DNA of 60,923 nucleotides from an uncultured Collinsella sp. (GTDB taxonomy: Bacteria > Actinomycetota > Coriobacteriia > Coriobacteriales > Coriobacteriaceae): the NCBI GenBank assembly GCA_900542325.1, contig UQMY01000012.1, positions 1 to 60,923 on the forward strand. Reading direction: 5' to 3'. Within the stretch, counting starts at the first letter, position 1. Every line of letters begins with the position of its first letter. The notes beneath the pieces are model-generated. The model did no database searches. It worked only from the letters and a program-made list of their open reading frames with translations, and was not told the origin of the DNA. Positions 43,518 through 51,984 of the stretch are shown here, one piece after another. The position numbers were made by a program, and so were the translations under genes.

Positions 43518-44516
43518 TTATCGAATCATTGTTAGGAATCGTTGATACTCGCTGTTTTTAGCAATGATTTGAGTATTTGATGCGGCATATGCTGCGTCTA
43601 GTTGAATCGAATAAGCGGAATTTGAAAGACTGTTAACCGCTTGACTCATATTTTGGATTGTTTTATCCGAGGCTTCAACGGCTTCGTAAACGAGTCGTTG
43701 TTGAGAGCTAATCTCGTCTAACTTATCGATGACAATATCTAGCTTATCGATAATGGTACCTAATTTACATTCCATTTCAAAGATGTTATAAGCTTCACCG
43801 AGCGTCGAACATCTGCCTGCTTCGAAATATTCGCTAATTGACGCCATGGGGATAAGAGAGCGATATTTTGGATAGATCAAACCAACACTATAGAAATCGT
43901 TCAAAAGAGATTCGGATTCTTGTAGTTTAGCCCTCATTTTATTGAGGTTTTTCGCCTCGGATGCATTTAAATCCTCCAATAAGAGCATTTTTTGGCGATT
44001 ATTCTCGAGAATTGTCTCCTTCCGATTATTTGCTTTTATCTTTTCGCTTTTCTCGTGCGACCGTCCGCCCATGCCAAGCAGAAAGCCGATTCCAATTAGC
44101 GTGGTTATTGCAAGAGGGAGAAATGGTTTAATCACATTAATAAAGCCAAAAAAGGGCTTTACTAGGTATGAGCAGTAGCCGCCGAGGTCGGGACTAAAAA
44201 TAAGGGCTACAAATGCATACCCGCTGAAAATCGAACTAATAAACGAAGCGAAGATCGTCGTTATGAAGGCCAGTGCGATAATTCCTGCGGCAGATGTTGC
44301 GCCAAACAATAGGGCCGATAAGATGCCTGAAGATATATTGCCGGCCAGTCCACTTTCGTTGTAGTCGTTTGGAACGTCGGTCGGGACCAGTTTTTTTCTT
44401 TCTGAATTGGCATAGCCTTCGAGAGCACGGATTGCGTTTTGCTGTACAAGCACTGATTTTTCTAAATTGTAGATTGATTTGACGTAGTTTCGCAGGTCGT
44501 TCCCCTGAACTTCCAT
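43518..44516 (-). CDS. AT-rich membrane protein with coiled coil, unknown (332 aa)
   Basis: N-terminal helical 40 residues, then two hydrophobic hairpins (about 60-105 and 118-150, the first Ser/Ile/Phe-rich), a charged region (RSHEKSEKIKANNRKET) and a long coiled coil to about 215; the last 80 residues are rich in Asn/Ser/Gln with helical heptads. No known motif. Base composition is far more AT-rich than the neighbours, so it was probably acquired. Diverges from a small HTH gene 65 bp away. No clear ribosome site beyond AAGGAAGG before the ATG at 44516. Confidence 0.75.
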   Translation of the reverse strand: MEVQGNDLRNYVKSIYNLEKSVLVQQNAIRALEGYANSERKKLVPTDVPNDYNESGLAGNISSGILSALLFGATSAAGIIALAFITTIFASFISSIFSGYAFVALIFSPDLGGYCSYLVKPFFGFINVIKPFLPLAITTLIGIGFLLGMGGRSHEKSEKIKANNRKETILENNRQKMLLLEDLNASEAKNLNKMRAKLQESESLLNDFYSVGLIYPKYRSLIPMASISEYFEAGRCSTLGEAYNIFEMECKLGTIIDKLDIVIDKLDEISSQQRLVYEAVEASDKTIQNMSQAVNSLSNSAYSIQLDAAYAASNTQIIAKNSEYQRFLTMIR

Positions 44517-44581
44517 ATCTGACCTTCCTTGTTGTAATATATCCCAACAGTAGCATTACTATATCACGTACGCTCTCTAGC

Positions 44582-44809
44582 ATGGATAACAGCCAAAATG
44601 CGGGATATAGAGTGCTCGTAGGTCATAATTTAAAAAAGCTGAGAACGACCCAAGGGCTGTCGTTGCGAAAACTTGGCTATATGACCGGAATTGACTATGC
44701 GCATGTTCATTCAATCGAAACGGGCAATGCTAATCCGACAATTGGTACATTGATAAAACTTGCCGATGCATTGGACATCGACTTGAAAAGTCTATTAGAC
44801 TCGAATTAG
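44582..44809 (+). CDS. Small XRE-family regulator of the AT-rich island (75 aa)
   Basis: Cro/C1 HTH fills the protein (LRKLGYMTGIDYAHVHSIET, then NPTIGTLIKLADALDIDL). No ribosome site precedes the ATG at 44582; a TACTAT box at 44557-44562 would place the transcript start about 12 nt upstream, so the message may be nearly leaderless. Divergent from the AT-rich membrane-protein gene and likely controls that shared 65-bp promoter region. Confidence 0.82.
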   Translation: MDNSQNAGYRVLVGHNLKKLRTTQGLSLRKLGYMTGIDYAHVHSIETGNANPTIGTLIKLADALDIDLKSLLDSN

Positions 44810-44913
44810 CAAGTCATTTAAAAGCCGAATGATTGATATCTGCCTGCTACAATGGAGCGAAATCTCCTATATAGCATCGAGCGGGGCATCACATCGACTG
44901 GGGAGGTACGCAT

Positions 44914-45438
44914 ATGTCGGGCACTCAGCATAAGATCGCTTCCGGCAAGCGCCTGGACGTCATTAGCTGGGACGAGTTCTTTATGAGCGTGGCCATCGCC
45001 GCGCAGCGCCGCAGCAAGGATCCCAACACGCAGGTGGGCGCGTGCATCGCCAGCACCAACCACCGCATCCTTTCGGTGGGCTACAACGGTACGCCCTCGG
45101 CACTCAACGACGACTTTTTCCCGTGGGGCACGAGCGATGACCCGCTGCAGGACAAGCATAACTACGTAGTCCATGCCGAAGCCAACGCCGTGCTCAACTA
45201 CCGCGGCTCGCTCAAAGACCTTGAGGGTTCCACGGTCTACGTCACGCTGTTCCCGTGTCATGACTGCGCCAAAATCCTGGCGCAGGTAGGTGTGGGCGAG
45301 GTTGTCTACCTGGACAATAAGTACGCCGACACCGACGACGGCCGCATCAGCCGTCGCATTCTCGACTCCTGCGGCATTAGCTACCGCCAGGTTATCGTCG
45401 ATGTCCACATTGGCACCGGGGAACAAACTCAGCAGTAG
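44914..45438 (+). CDS. Deoxycytidylate (dCMP) deaminase
   Basis: Zinc-dependent deaminase converting dCMP to dUMP, supplying thymidylate synthesis. HAEANAVLN holds the zinc His and catalytic Glu; PCHDCAK holds the two Cys ligands. 174 residues, ComEB type. GGGGAGG precedes the ATG at 44914. GC content returns to the local norm after the AT-rich island. Confidence 0.93.
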   Translation: MSGTQHKIASGKRLDVISWDEFFMSVAIAAQRRSKDPNTQVGACIASTNHRILSVGYNGTPSALNDDFFPWGTSDDPLQDKHNYVVHAEANAVLNYRGSLKDLEGSTVYVTLFPCHDCAKILAQVGVGEVVYLDNKYADTDDGRISRRILDSCGISYRQVIVDVHIGTGEQTQQ

Positions 45439-45627
45439 CGGCAGCGTGTGCTAGCGCCGGATGCCGACAAAAGTAGCTAAAAGAGCCCCGTCCCAAATTG
45501 ACTGCCAAATTGACTGCTCGTGAAAGTCGTATCCGCACGCATGGCTGGCGCCTAAGCGGGTACATGGCTGTAGTAACATAGCCCCTGTCCGCGGGCGTGC
45601 CCGCGTTATTGTGAGAAAGGAGCCCCT

Positions 45628-45906
45628 GTGGCTGTTAACGAAGAGCTGCTTAAGAAGGTTCTTGAAGAGATTCGCCCCAACCTGCAGGCCGATGGCGGCG
45701 ATATGGAGTATGTGGGCGTCGACGACGAGGGTGTTGTCAAGCTGGAGCTGCAGGGCGCCTGCGCCGGCTGCCCCATGAGCTCGCTAACCCTTTCCATGGG
45801 TATCGAGCGCATCCTGAAGGAGCATGTGCCCGGCGTTACCCGCGTTGAGCAGGTCAATGCTTCCGGCGAGGCCGAGGACCTGTACGACGAGTACGCGCCG
45901 TTCTAA
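45628..45906 (+). CDS. NifU-like iron-sulphur scaffold domain protein (92 aa)
   Basis: Stand-alone NifU C-terminal domain with the cluster-binding motif GACAGCPMS (CxxC). Family members carry and transfer [4Fe-4S] clusters. The start is GTG at 45628 with AAAGGAG upstream. Ends 109 nt before lgt, with a hairpin between. Confidence 0.9.
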   Translation: MAVNEELLKKVLEEIRPNLQADGGDMEYVGVDDEGVVKLELQGACAGCPMSSLTLSMGIERILKEHVPGVTRVEQVNASGEAEDLYDEYAPF

Positions 45907-45951
45907 GACGCGAAAGCTGCGGACGGTACGCCCCGCATAGACGTTACGCCC

Positions 45952-45991
45952 AAATATGCGGCTGCGAGCGTAAGGCCCGCGGCCGCATTTG
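45952..45991 (+). terminator. Hairpin after the NifU-like gene
   Basis: aaatatgcggctgcg pairs with the later cgcggccgcattt across imperfect arms. It falls before the lgt ribosome site. Confidence 0.55.
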
Positions 45992-46015
45992 TATGTAGGG
46001 AGTAGGAGGGTCGAC

Positions 46016-46837
46016 ATGCTCAACGACCTCTACCATATGCTTGACCCCGTCGCGATCTCGGCGGGCCCCATCACTATCTACTGGTACGGCCTGGCCTACG
46101 TGGTCGGCGCCCTGCTCACGGCGGTCGTTATGTACCGCACGCAGCGTCGTTGGGGCTTCGACATTACGATCGATGACCTGACGAGCGTCGTGGTCGGCGT
46201 GGTCTTTGGCCTCATTATTGGTGCGCGCCTGTTCTACGTCATCTTTTACGGTGATGGCTACTACTGGGCGCATCCGCTCGAGATCTTTGCCACCAACGAG
46301 GGCGGCATGAGCTTCCACGGTGGCCTGGTCGGCGGCATTATCGGCGGCATCATCGTGTGCCGCATGTATAAGCTCGACGCCTGGACCATTGCCGACCTTG
46401 CTGTGATCGGTGCTCCGCTGGCGCTGTGCCTGGGACGTTGCGCCAATTTCGTCAACGGCGAGCTGTGGGGCAAACCGACCGATCTGCCTTGGGGTGTGGT
46501 CTTTGGCGGCACGGCGGGCGATATGCCGCGCCATCCTTCCCAGCTCTATGAGGCATTCCTAGAGGGCGTCGTGCTCTTCTGTATTTTGCAGGTGCTCAGC
46601 CGCAAAAAGCCGCTGCTGCCCCAGGGTACGTTTATGGGCGTGTTCGTGATGGGGTACGGCATCGTCCGCTTTCTCGTTGAGTTCGTGCGCGTGCCCGATG
46701 CCCAGCTGGGCTATCTGCTGGGAGGCGTTATCACCATGGGCCAGCTGCTGAGTTTGCCGCTTGTGATTGCCGGCCTGGTGCTCATCATCTTCGCCCGACA
46801 CCGCAACCGTCCCCAGCGCATCTACCTGGACGCCTAA
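46016..46837 (+). CDS. lgt: Prolipoprotein diacylglyceryl transferase
   Basis: Integral membrane enzyme that adds diacylglycerol from phosphatidylglycerol to the lipobox Cys of prolipoproteins. Seven membrane segments; motif GRCANFVNGELWGKP and RHPSQLYEAFLEG are the Lgt signatures. AGGAGGG precedes the ATG at 46016; the frame opens at 45989. 273 residues is normal. Confidence 0.95.
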   Translation: MLNDLYHMLDPVAISAGPITIYWYGLAYVVGALLTAVVMYRTQRRWGFDITIDDLTSVVVGVVFGLIIGARLFYVIFYGDGYYWAHPLEIFATNEGGMSFHGGLVGGIIGGIIVCRMYKLDAWTIADLAVIGAPLALCLGRCANFVNGELWGKPTDLPWGVVFGGTAGDMPRHPSQLYEAFLEGVVLFCILQVLSRKKPLLPQGTFMGVFVMGYGIVRFLVEFVRVPDAQLGYLLGGVITMGQLLSLPLVIAGLVLIIFARHRNRPQRIYLDA

Positions 46838-46843
46838 TCACCA

Positions 46844-46882
46844 AAACCACCACAAAAGGGACAGGCACCTTTGTGGTGGTTT
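46844..46882 (+). repeat. REP-like palindrome, copy 8 (CCACCAC arms)
   Basis: Arms aaaccaccacaaa and tttgtggtggttt around agggacaggcacc, 6 nt after the lgt stop. Confidence 0.9.
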
Positions 46883-46924
46883 GCTGGGCAACGATGACAG
46901 AACCGTAACGTTTTCCCAGATAAA

Positions 46925-46962
46925 ACCTGCCAAAATAAACCTGTCCCTTTTTGGCAGGTTTC
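46925..46962 (-). repeat. REP-like palindrome, copy 9 (inverted)
   Basis: Reverse complement of copy 1 type: aacctgccaaaaagggacag on the minus strand, with tail tatctggg. With copy 8 it forms an inverted pair 43 bp apart. Confidence 0.9.
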
Positions 46963-46981
46963 TAGAAAGGCTCTTTGGACT

Positions 46982-49165
46982 GTGAAGGATTCCGAACTCT
47001 CCACAACGGCTGCGCGCGACGCGGCCCGCATCGTCTGGTTTAAGCGCTACCCCGCCAAGCAGACGCTCATCGCATTTCTGCTCGCGCTGTTGGCGACCAC
47101 GGCGTTTTCCATCGATCCCGCCCCGGTGTCGAGCAACGCAGTCTTGGCGATTGACCCCAAAGCCTCGGGCATGCTGTACGTGTGCTACGAGGTGCTCCTC
47201 TCGTTTGCCGGCCATACCGACGCGGTCATGCTGCTTGCGCTTGCCTGCCTGCTCACGCTGCCGTTTCGCTACGTATTCTTTGGCCGTGGCGACACCTGGC
47301 GCCCGTCGATCATTCTGCCGTCGCTGTTTTTCGCCATCTGCATGGTGTTCGGCCGCAGCTACGACCTCACCGACTCGGCCGAGATTGTTCTTGGCGACAA
47401 GGCCCGCATCATCTGTGCCTGGATTGGCGGCGCGGGCTGGATGCTCTTGGCGATCGTTGCCTTCTACCTGGCTTTTGAGTGTCTAGATTGGCTGAGCTCT
47501 CGGCGCATTCCGTTTTCCGAAGCGCACTTTGGCCGCGTATGGCGTGTGGCTCACGCCGTGCTCTCGGCCCATCCCTTTGCCGGGCCCTTCCTGGTGCTTA
47601 TGATCGCCTGGGCGCCCACGCTCATCGCTTCGCTGCCCGGCCTTTTTATGGGAGATACGGGTGCGCAGATTCGCCAGTGGTTCAACTATCCCAACGGCAC
47701 GAGCGACTACCTGCGCCTACTCAACCCCAATGTCCTGCTCAACGGGCATCACCCGGTCGTGCACACGGCCATTATCGGCTCGTGCGTTCAACTGGGGCTT
47801 TCGGTCTTTAACAGCGCCAATGCGGGGCTTGCCATCTACACCTGCGCTCAGTTCGTCATTACGGCCGCCTGCATGGCCTATTCCGTCTCGTCGCTGCGCA
47901 AACTGGGCGTGAGCCTGCCGGTCCGCGGCGTGATCTTGCTGTTCTTTGTGTTTATGCCCATGTTCTCTAACTACGCGGCCCTGCTCACCAAAGACGTGCT
48001 CTTTGCCGACGCGTTTTTGGTGCTGTTGGTGCAGACCGTGAAGCTCGTGGCCTGCGGCCTGCCCCGTCGCGATGCCAATGCCGAGCGTGCGGGCGAGAAG
48101 GCCCCCGTGCTCTTTGCGCGCCATGACTGGCTGTTGTTTGCGCTTGCTGCCATGGGTTCCACGTTTTTGCGCAATGGAGGCCTGGTGTTTCCGCTGGCGG
48201 CGTGTATGATCGCGGCGGCGTTTTGCGCATGGGATGTACATGTCGCTCGTCGTGCGGCTAAGCAGACGGGCACCGCGGTCTCATGCGTCACGCCGCGATT
48301 CCGCTGGGTTGGCGTCCTCGCGGTGCTCGCGCTCTGCCTTGCCTCTAATATGTACTTCACCAAGGTCTTTATGCCGGCGCACGACATCACGCCCGGCTCC
48401 AAGCGCGAAATCCTCTCGATTCCGTTCCAACAGACGGCTCGTTTCGTCCAAAAGCACGACGGCCTCAACTCGGGCGTCAACCCCACGGTAAAGGAGGACG
48501 GCACCATCGTGGAGGCTCCTTGCGACGGCTTGGTGACCGACGAGGAGCGCGCCGTGATCGACCGGGTGCTCAAGTACGAGAATCTGGGCCGCCGCTACAA
48601 CCCTGACAAGTCCGATGCCGTCAAGAACTGCTTTAACGAGTACGCCTCGCAGGAGGACATCAAGGCCTATTTTGAGGTCTGGGCGCAGATGTTCAAAAAG
48701 GATCCCGAGTGCTATATCTCGGCGCTCATCAATAACTATTACGGCTACTTTTATCCGAGTGCCCGCGATGCCTGGGTCTACAGCACGGCGCGTAGTGCCG
48801 AGATCATGGCGCGTCCCGACAACCTCAAGTACTTCGACTTCCATCCGGTTGACAGCAACGTGGTGCGCTGGTGTGACCACCTGATCAATCTGTACCGTGT
48901 GGCGGTGCAGCGCATCCCGTTTATTTCGCTCACCATGAGCTCGGCCACCTATGTGTGGATCATGATTGCCGTGGTGGTCTACCTGCTGCGTCGTCATTCA
49001 TGGCGTGCGCTGGCGATCTTGGTGCCGCTGTTGGGCGTGCTCGCCGTGTGCCTGATTGGTCCGTGCAACGGCTCGACCTACATGCGCTACCTGTATCCGG
49101 TCATCGCCTGCATGCCCTTCGCCATCGGCGCCACCGTCACCCGCAGCGACTTCCTCTGGTCCTAA
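46982..49165 (+). CDS. Large multi-pass membrane protein, DUF6020-like (727 aa)
   Basis: About 13 membrane segments with a long extracytoplasmic domain (about 460-620) rich in aromatic and charged residues. The phrases GLFMGDTGAQIRQWFNY and LLNGHHPVVHTAI fit the DUF6020 group of GT-C-like proteins, possibly polyprenol-linked glycosyl transferases; that function is inference. Start is GTG at 46982 with AAAGG about 14 nt upstream, so it may initiate weakly. Preceded by the inverted REP-like pair, so it is likely a separate transcript from lgt. Confidence 0.8.
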   Translation: MKDSELSTTAARDAARIVWFKRYPAKQTLIAFLLALLATTAFSIDPAPVSSNAVLAIDPKASGMLYVCYEVLLSFAGHTDAVMLLALACLLTLPFRYVFFGRGDTWRPSIILPSLFFAICMVFGRSYDLTDSAEIVLGDKARIICAWIGGAGWMLLAIVAFYLAFECLDWLSSRRIPFSEAHFGRVWRVAHAVLSAHPFAGPFLVLMIAWAPTLIASLPGLFMGDTGAQIRQWFNYPNGTSDYLRLLNPNVLLNGHHPVVHTAIIGSCVQLGLSVFNSANAGLAIYTCAQFVITAACMAYSVSSLRKLGVSLPVRGVILLFFVFMPMFSNYAALLTKDVLFADAFLVLLVQTVKLVACGLPRRDANAERAGEKAPVLFARHDWLLFALAAMGSTFLRNGGLVFPLAACMIAAAFCAWDVHVARRAAKQTGTAVSCVTPRFRWVGVLAVLALCLASNMYFTKVFMPAHDITPGSKREILSIPFQQTARFVQKHDGLNSGVNPTVKEDGTIVEAPCDGLVTDEERAVIDRVLKYENLGRRYNPDKSDAVKNCFNEYASQEDIKAYFEVWAQMFKKDPECYISALINNYYGYFYPSARDAWVYSTARSAEIMARPDNLKYFDFHPVDSNVVRWCDHLINLYRVAVQRIPFISLTMSSATYVWIMIAVVVYLLRRHSWRALAILVPLLGVLAVCLIGPCNGSTYMRYLYPVIACMPFAIGATVTRSDFLWS

Positions 49166-49166
49166 C

Positions 49167-49199
49167 TTGGTGCATTGGGGTCAGGTTTCTTTGCACCAA
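49167..49199 (+). repeat. REP-like palindrome, copy 10 (TTGGTGCA arms)
   Basis: Arms ttggtgca (49167-49174) and tgcaccaa (49192-49199) around ttggggtcaggtttctt. Starts 2 nt after the stop codon. Confidence 0.75.
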
Positions 49200-49329
49200 A
49201 GGGGACATCATCACGACGCCTTCATTTTGGGGTTTATCTCGCAGGCTAGTAGGTATATCATAACGACGTTTGTTTATATTGCCCGAGCATCTGCGCTGGG
49301 CTTTAGGTCGAAACCGATAGGAGACACGT

Positions 49330-50136
49330 ATGTCCGGACACTCTAAGTGGGCCACAACCAAGCATCGTAAGGGCGCGCAGGACGCCAAGCGTTCCGCCCT
49401 CTTCTCCAAGCTCAGCCGCAACATCACTGTTGCTGCCCGTCTCGGCGGTGACCCGCTGCCCGAGAACAACGCCAGCCTCGCCGCTGCCGTTGCCAAGGCC
49501 AAGGCTCAGTCCATGCCTAAGGACAAGATCAAGTCCGCTATCGACAAGGCTTTTGGTTCGGGTGCTGACGCCGCCGTCTACGAGAACATCGTGTACGAGG
49601 GCTACGGTCCCGCCGGTGTCGCCGTCTACGTCGACTGCCTGACCGACAACCGCAACCGTACCGCCGCTGATGTCCGTTCCGCCTTCTCCCACGCTGGTGG
49701 CAACCTGGGCACCTCCGGCTCCGTCGCCTTCCAGTTTGAGCGCAAGGGCCAGATCGTCGTCGCCAAGGAGATCCTGGATGAGAACGCCAAGAAGGAGACC
49801 ATGATCGCCAACGGTGCTGCCGGTGACGAGGATGAGTTCATGATGGCTATCGCCGAGGCCGGTGGCGAGGACTACGAGGATGCCGGCGAGGAGTGGATTG
49901 TCTGGACTGCTGCCAACGAGGTCATGGCTGTCTCCAAGGCGCTCGAGGAGCAGGGTGTCCAGGTCAAGGGCTCCGAGACCACCATGGTCCCGACCACCCC
50001 GACCGAGGTTTCCGGCGCCGACGCCAAGAAGGTCCAGCGCCTCATCGACCGTCTTGAGGAGCTCGACGACGTCCAGGACGTCTACAGCACCATGGACATG
50101 ACCGACGAGGTCATCGCTGCCCTCGAGGAGGAGTAG
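49330..50136 (+). CDS. YebC/PmpR-family protein (268 aa)
   Basis: Family of DNA-binding or ribosome-associated regulators; recent work links members to translation of proline-rich stretches. MSGHSKWATTKHRKGAQDAKR is the hallmark N-terminus; RNRTAADVRSAF and NLGTSGSVAFQF also match. Longer than the usual 240-250 because of an acidic stretch around 170-195. ATG at 49330 has ATAGGAGA upstream. Codon use is highly biased, suggesting strong expression. Confidence 0.95.
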   Translation: MSGHSKWATTKHRKGAQDAKRSALFSKLSRNITVAARLGGDPLPENNASLAAAVAKAKAQSMPKDKIKSAIDKAFGSGADAAVYENIVYEGYGPAGVAVYVDCLTDNRNRTAADVRSAFSHAGGNLGTSGSVAFQFERKGQIVVAKEILDENAKKETMIANGAAGDEDEFMMAIAEAGGEDYEDAGEEWIVWTAANEVMAVSKALEEQGVQVKGSETTMVPTTPTEVSGADAKKVQRLIDRLEELDDVQDVYSTMDMTDEVIAALEEE

Positions 50137-50205
50137 CGCCAGCACGGATTGAGCCGTGCATATCTGGGCATAATGAAGCGAGCATGCAAGCCTCGTGGAA
50201 TAGAT

Positions 50206-50247
50206 GAGCCGGATCCGCGTGCGTAGAGCACCGGACCCGGCTCTTTT
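50206..50247 (+). terminator. Terminator of the YebC-family gene
   Basis: Arms gagccgg and ccggctc with an inner ccg/cgg stem, then TTTTAT. Confidence 0.88.
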
Positions 50248-50302
50248 ATAATGATGCGAACCGTTTTGCATTTCGAGAGCCGAGATTTGAAGGGAGCGCC
50301 GC

Positions 50303-50848
50303 GTGCGCGTACTCAAACGAGCCCTAGCGATCGTGTATCTTGCCGCCACCATCGTGGCGCTGGGTACGCTTGTCTGCCAGTTTTGGGGGCCGTATACGTA
50401 TCGCTTTATGCTGCTGATGCGCGACCCCATGCCGCGCATCGTCGTGACGGCGTGCGCCGGCGTCGTGGCGATCGGCGTACTGCTGAGCTTTTTCCGCCTG
50501 ATGTTCGCCCGTCGCGAACCGTCCTGCGTGCATCCGGCGGGGGAGCGCAATATCGAGGTTACCCTTGCGGCGCTTTCTTCGTGCGCCAGGGTTGCTGCCG
50601 GGCGCGACGACCGCGTGATGGTCGAGCATGTCGAGGCTCGCGTCCAAGGCCCCGACGATTCGCACGTCCGTTTTAAGGTCGAGGCTATCGCGCTTGACGA
50701 TAAGGACGTGGCATCTCTGGCTACCGCGATGCAGCAGCGCATCGAAGAAGCCTGCGATACCATGCTCGGCGCGCCGGGTACGACCGCGCGCGTCCGTTTT
50801 TTGCCGTCCAAGACTACCGTCCAGACCGTGGAGGTTTCCGGTGAGTGA
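50303..50848 (+). CDS. AmaP-like membrane anchor of the Asp23 system (181 aa)
   Basis: Two membrane helices (about 8-28 and 45-65) followed by a soluble domain, as in AmaP, which tethers Asp23 to the membrane. GTG at 50303 follows AGGGAG. Its stop overlaps the next start (GTGAGTGA), and Asp23 follows, giving the canonical amaP-DUF2273-asp23 operon of envelope-stress proteins. Confidence 0.85.
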   Translation: MRVLKRALAIVYLAATIVALGTLVCQFWGPYTYRFMLLMRDPMPRIVVTACAGVVAIGVLLSFFRLMFARREPSCVHPAGERNIEVTLAALSSCARVAAGRDDRVMVEHVEARVQGPDDSHVRFKVEAIALDDKDVASLATAMQQRIEEACDTMLGAPGTTARVRFLPSKTTVQTVEVSGE

Positions 50849-51218
50849 TACCAATCAAGATAAGACCGCTCGTACGCCGCGCCTGACGATTGACCAGAGC
50901 GCCACGTCGGCGAGCGAACCTGTTGATTCCAAAGCAGAGGCAACCGAGTTACAAGACGCGGCAGCCGCGGATTTTGACGAGGCTATGGGTCTCATCAAGG
51001 GTACGGGCGCTGCCGTCTGGAGCTATGCTGTGCGTCATCCCAACACCACGCTCGGCGCCGTCGCCGGCTTTATCCTCGCCGTGTTGGTGCTCACGTTGGG
51101 CCTGTGGGACACGCTCGTCATTGCATTCTTCGTGCTGATCGGCGCTGTGATCGGCCAAATTCGCGACGGCGAGAACGGGATCGTCAACTTCTTCGGCCGT
51201 CTGTTTAGCGGCCGCTAA
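50841..51218 (+). CDS. DUF2273 membrane protein (125 aa)
   Basis: The N-terminal 55 residues are acidic and disordered; two membrane helices at about 66-105 and a basic tail follow (NTTLGAVAGFILAVLVL, then GENGIVNFFGRLF). DUF2273 members lie in asp23 operons. The GTG at 50841 overlaps the AmaP-like gene by 8 nt with GGAGG 5 nt upstream. Confidence 0.87.
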   Translation: MSDTNQDKTARTPRLTIDQSATSASEPVDSKAEATELQDAAAADFDEAMGLIKGTGAAVWSYAVRHPNTTLGAVAGFILAVLVLTLGLWDTLVIAFFVLIGAVIGQIRDGENGIVNFFGRLFSGR

Positions 51219-51262
51219 TCTGTATTCGACTGTCGCATCCGCGGCAGGCATAAGGAGGAACC

Positions 51263-51778
51263 ATGGCTTTTAACACGAAGGTCGATGTGACCGATACCGA
51301 GCTCGAGGAGAACGAAGCGGTCGTCGCCGAAGCCGAGGACGTGACGCTCGAGGACGAGGCTCTTGTCGAGGCCGAGTCCGATGAGGATGAGGACGACGAG
51401 GAGGCGGATGAGTCCGAGGACTCGCTGACCTATTCCAACGGCGTGATCGAGAAGATCGTTGCCATGGCCACCCGCGAGGTTCCGCACGTTCTGGGCATGA
51501 AGGGTAACCTCATGCACTTTGTGCAGGAGCAGTTTGGTGCCGAGAATCTGACCAAGGGCGTGACGGTCGAGGTCACCGACGATAATCGCGTGGTCGTCAA
51601 CATCTCCGTCATCATCGAGTACGGCGCCTATGCGCCCGCGATCTTCGACGATGTTAAGGCACGTGTCACCGAGCGCCTTGCCGCGATGACCGGCCTTGAG
51701 GTGGCGGGCGTCAACCTGCGCATCGAGGATGTCATCACCCCCGAGGAGTACGAGCACCGCACCAGCCAGCACGAATAA
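51263..51778 (+). CDS. Asp23/Gls24 family envelope stress protein (171 aa)
   Basis: Cytosolic protein recruited to the membrane by AmaP in Gram-positive bacteria. Residues 10-55 are a long Glu/Asp-rich tract (about 60 percent acidic); the Asp23 domain follows (YSNGVIEKIVAMATREVP to RIEDVI). TAAGGAGGA precedes the ATG at 51263. The stop codon at 51776-51778 runs into REP-like copy 11. Confidence 0.92.
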   Translation: MAFNTKVDVTDTELEENEAVVAEAEDVTLEDEALVEAESDEDEDDEEADESEDSLTYSNGVIEKIVAMATREVPHVLGMKGNLMHFVQEQFGAENLTKGVTVEVTDDNRVVVNISVIIEYGAYAPAIFDDVKARVTERLAAMTGLEVAGVNLRIEDVITPEEYEHRTSQHE

Positions 51779-51805
51779 CCTTCCAAAAAGGGACAGGTTT
51801 GTTTT
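51777..51805 (+). repeat. REP-like palindrome, copy 11
   Basis: aaccttccaaaa and ttttggcaggtt (one mismatch) around agggacaggtttg; tail ttttatctgcgaaaac. Overlaps the asp23 stop codon. Confidence 0.88.
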
Positions 51806-51984
51806 GGCAGGTTTTATCTGCGAAAACATTAAACGGCCGACCGCGCAAGCAAAAGCGTGGCCGGCCGTTTTTGTACGCTCCCGATATAGTCATACCGCTC
51901 GTCTAACTAAGGGTTGCAATCCCCACGTTCCGCGTTACTCTAATGGGCGCATTGTTTCCAAATTGTTAACGAGGGGTTGCCGTA

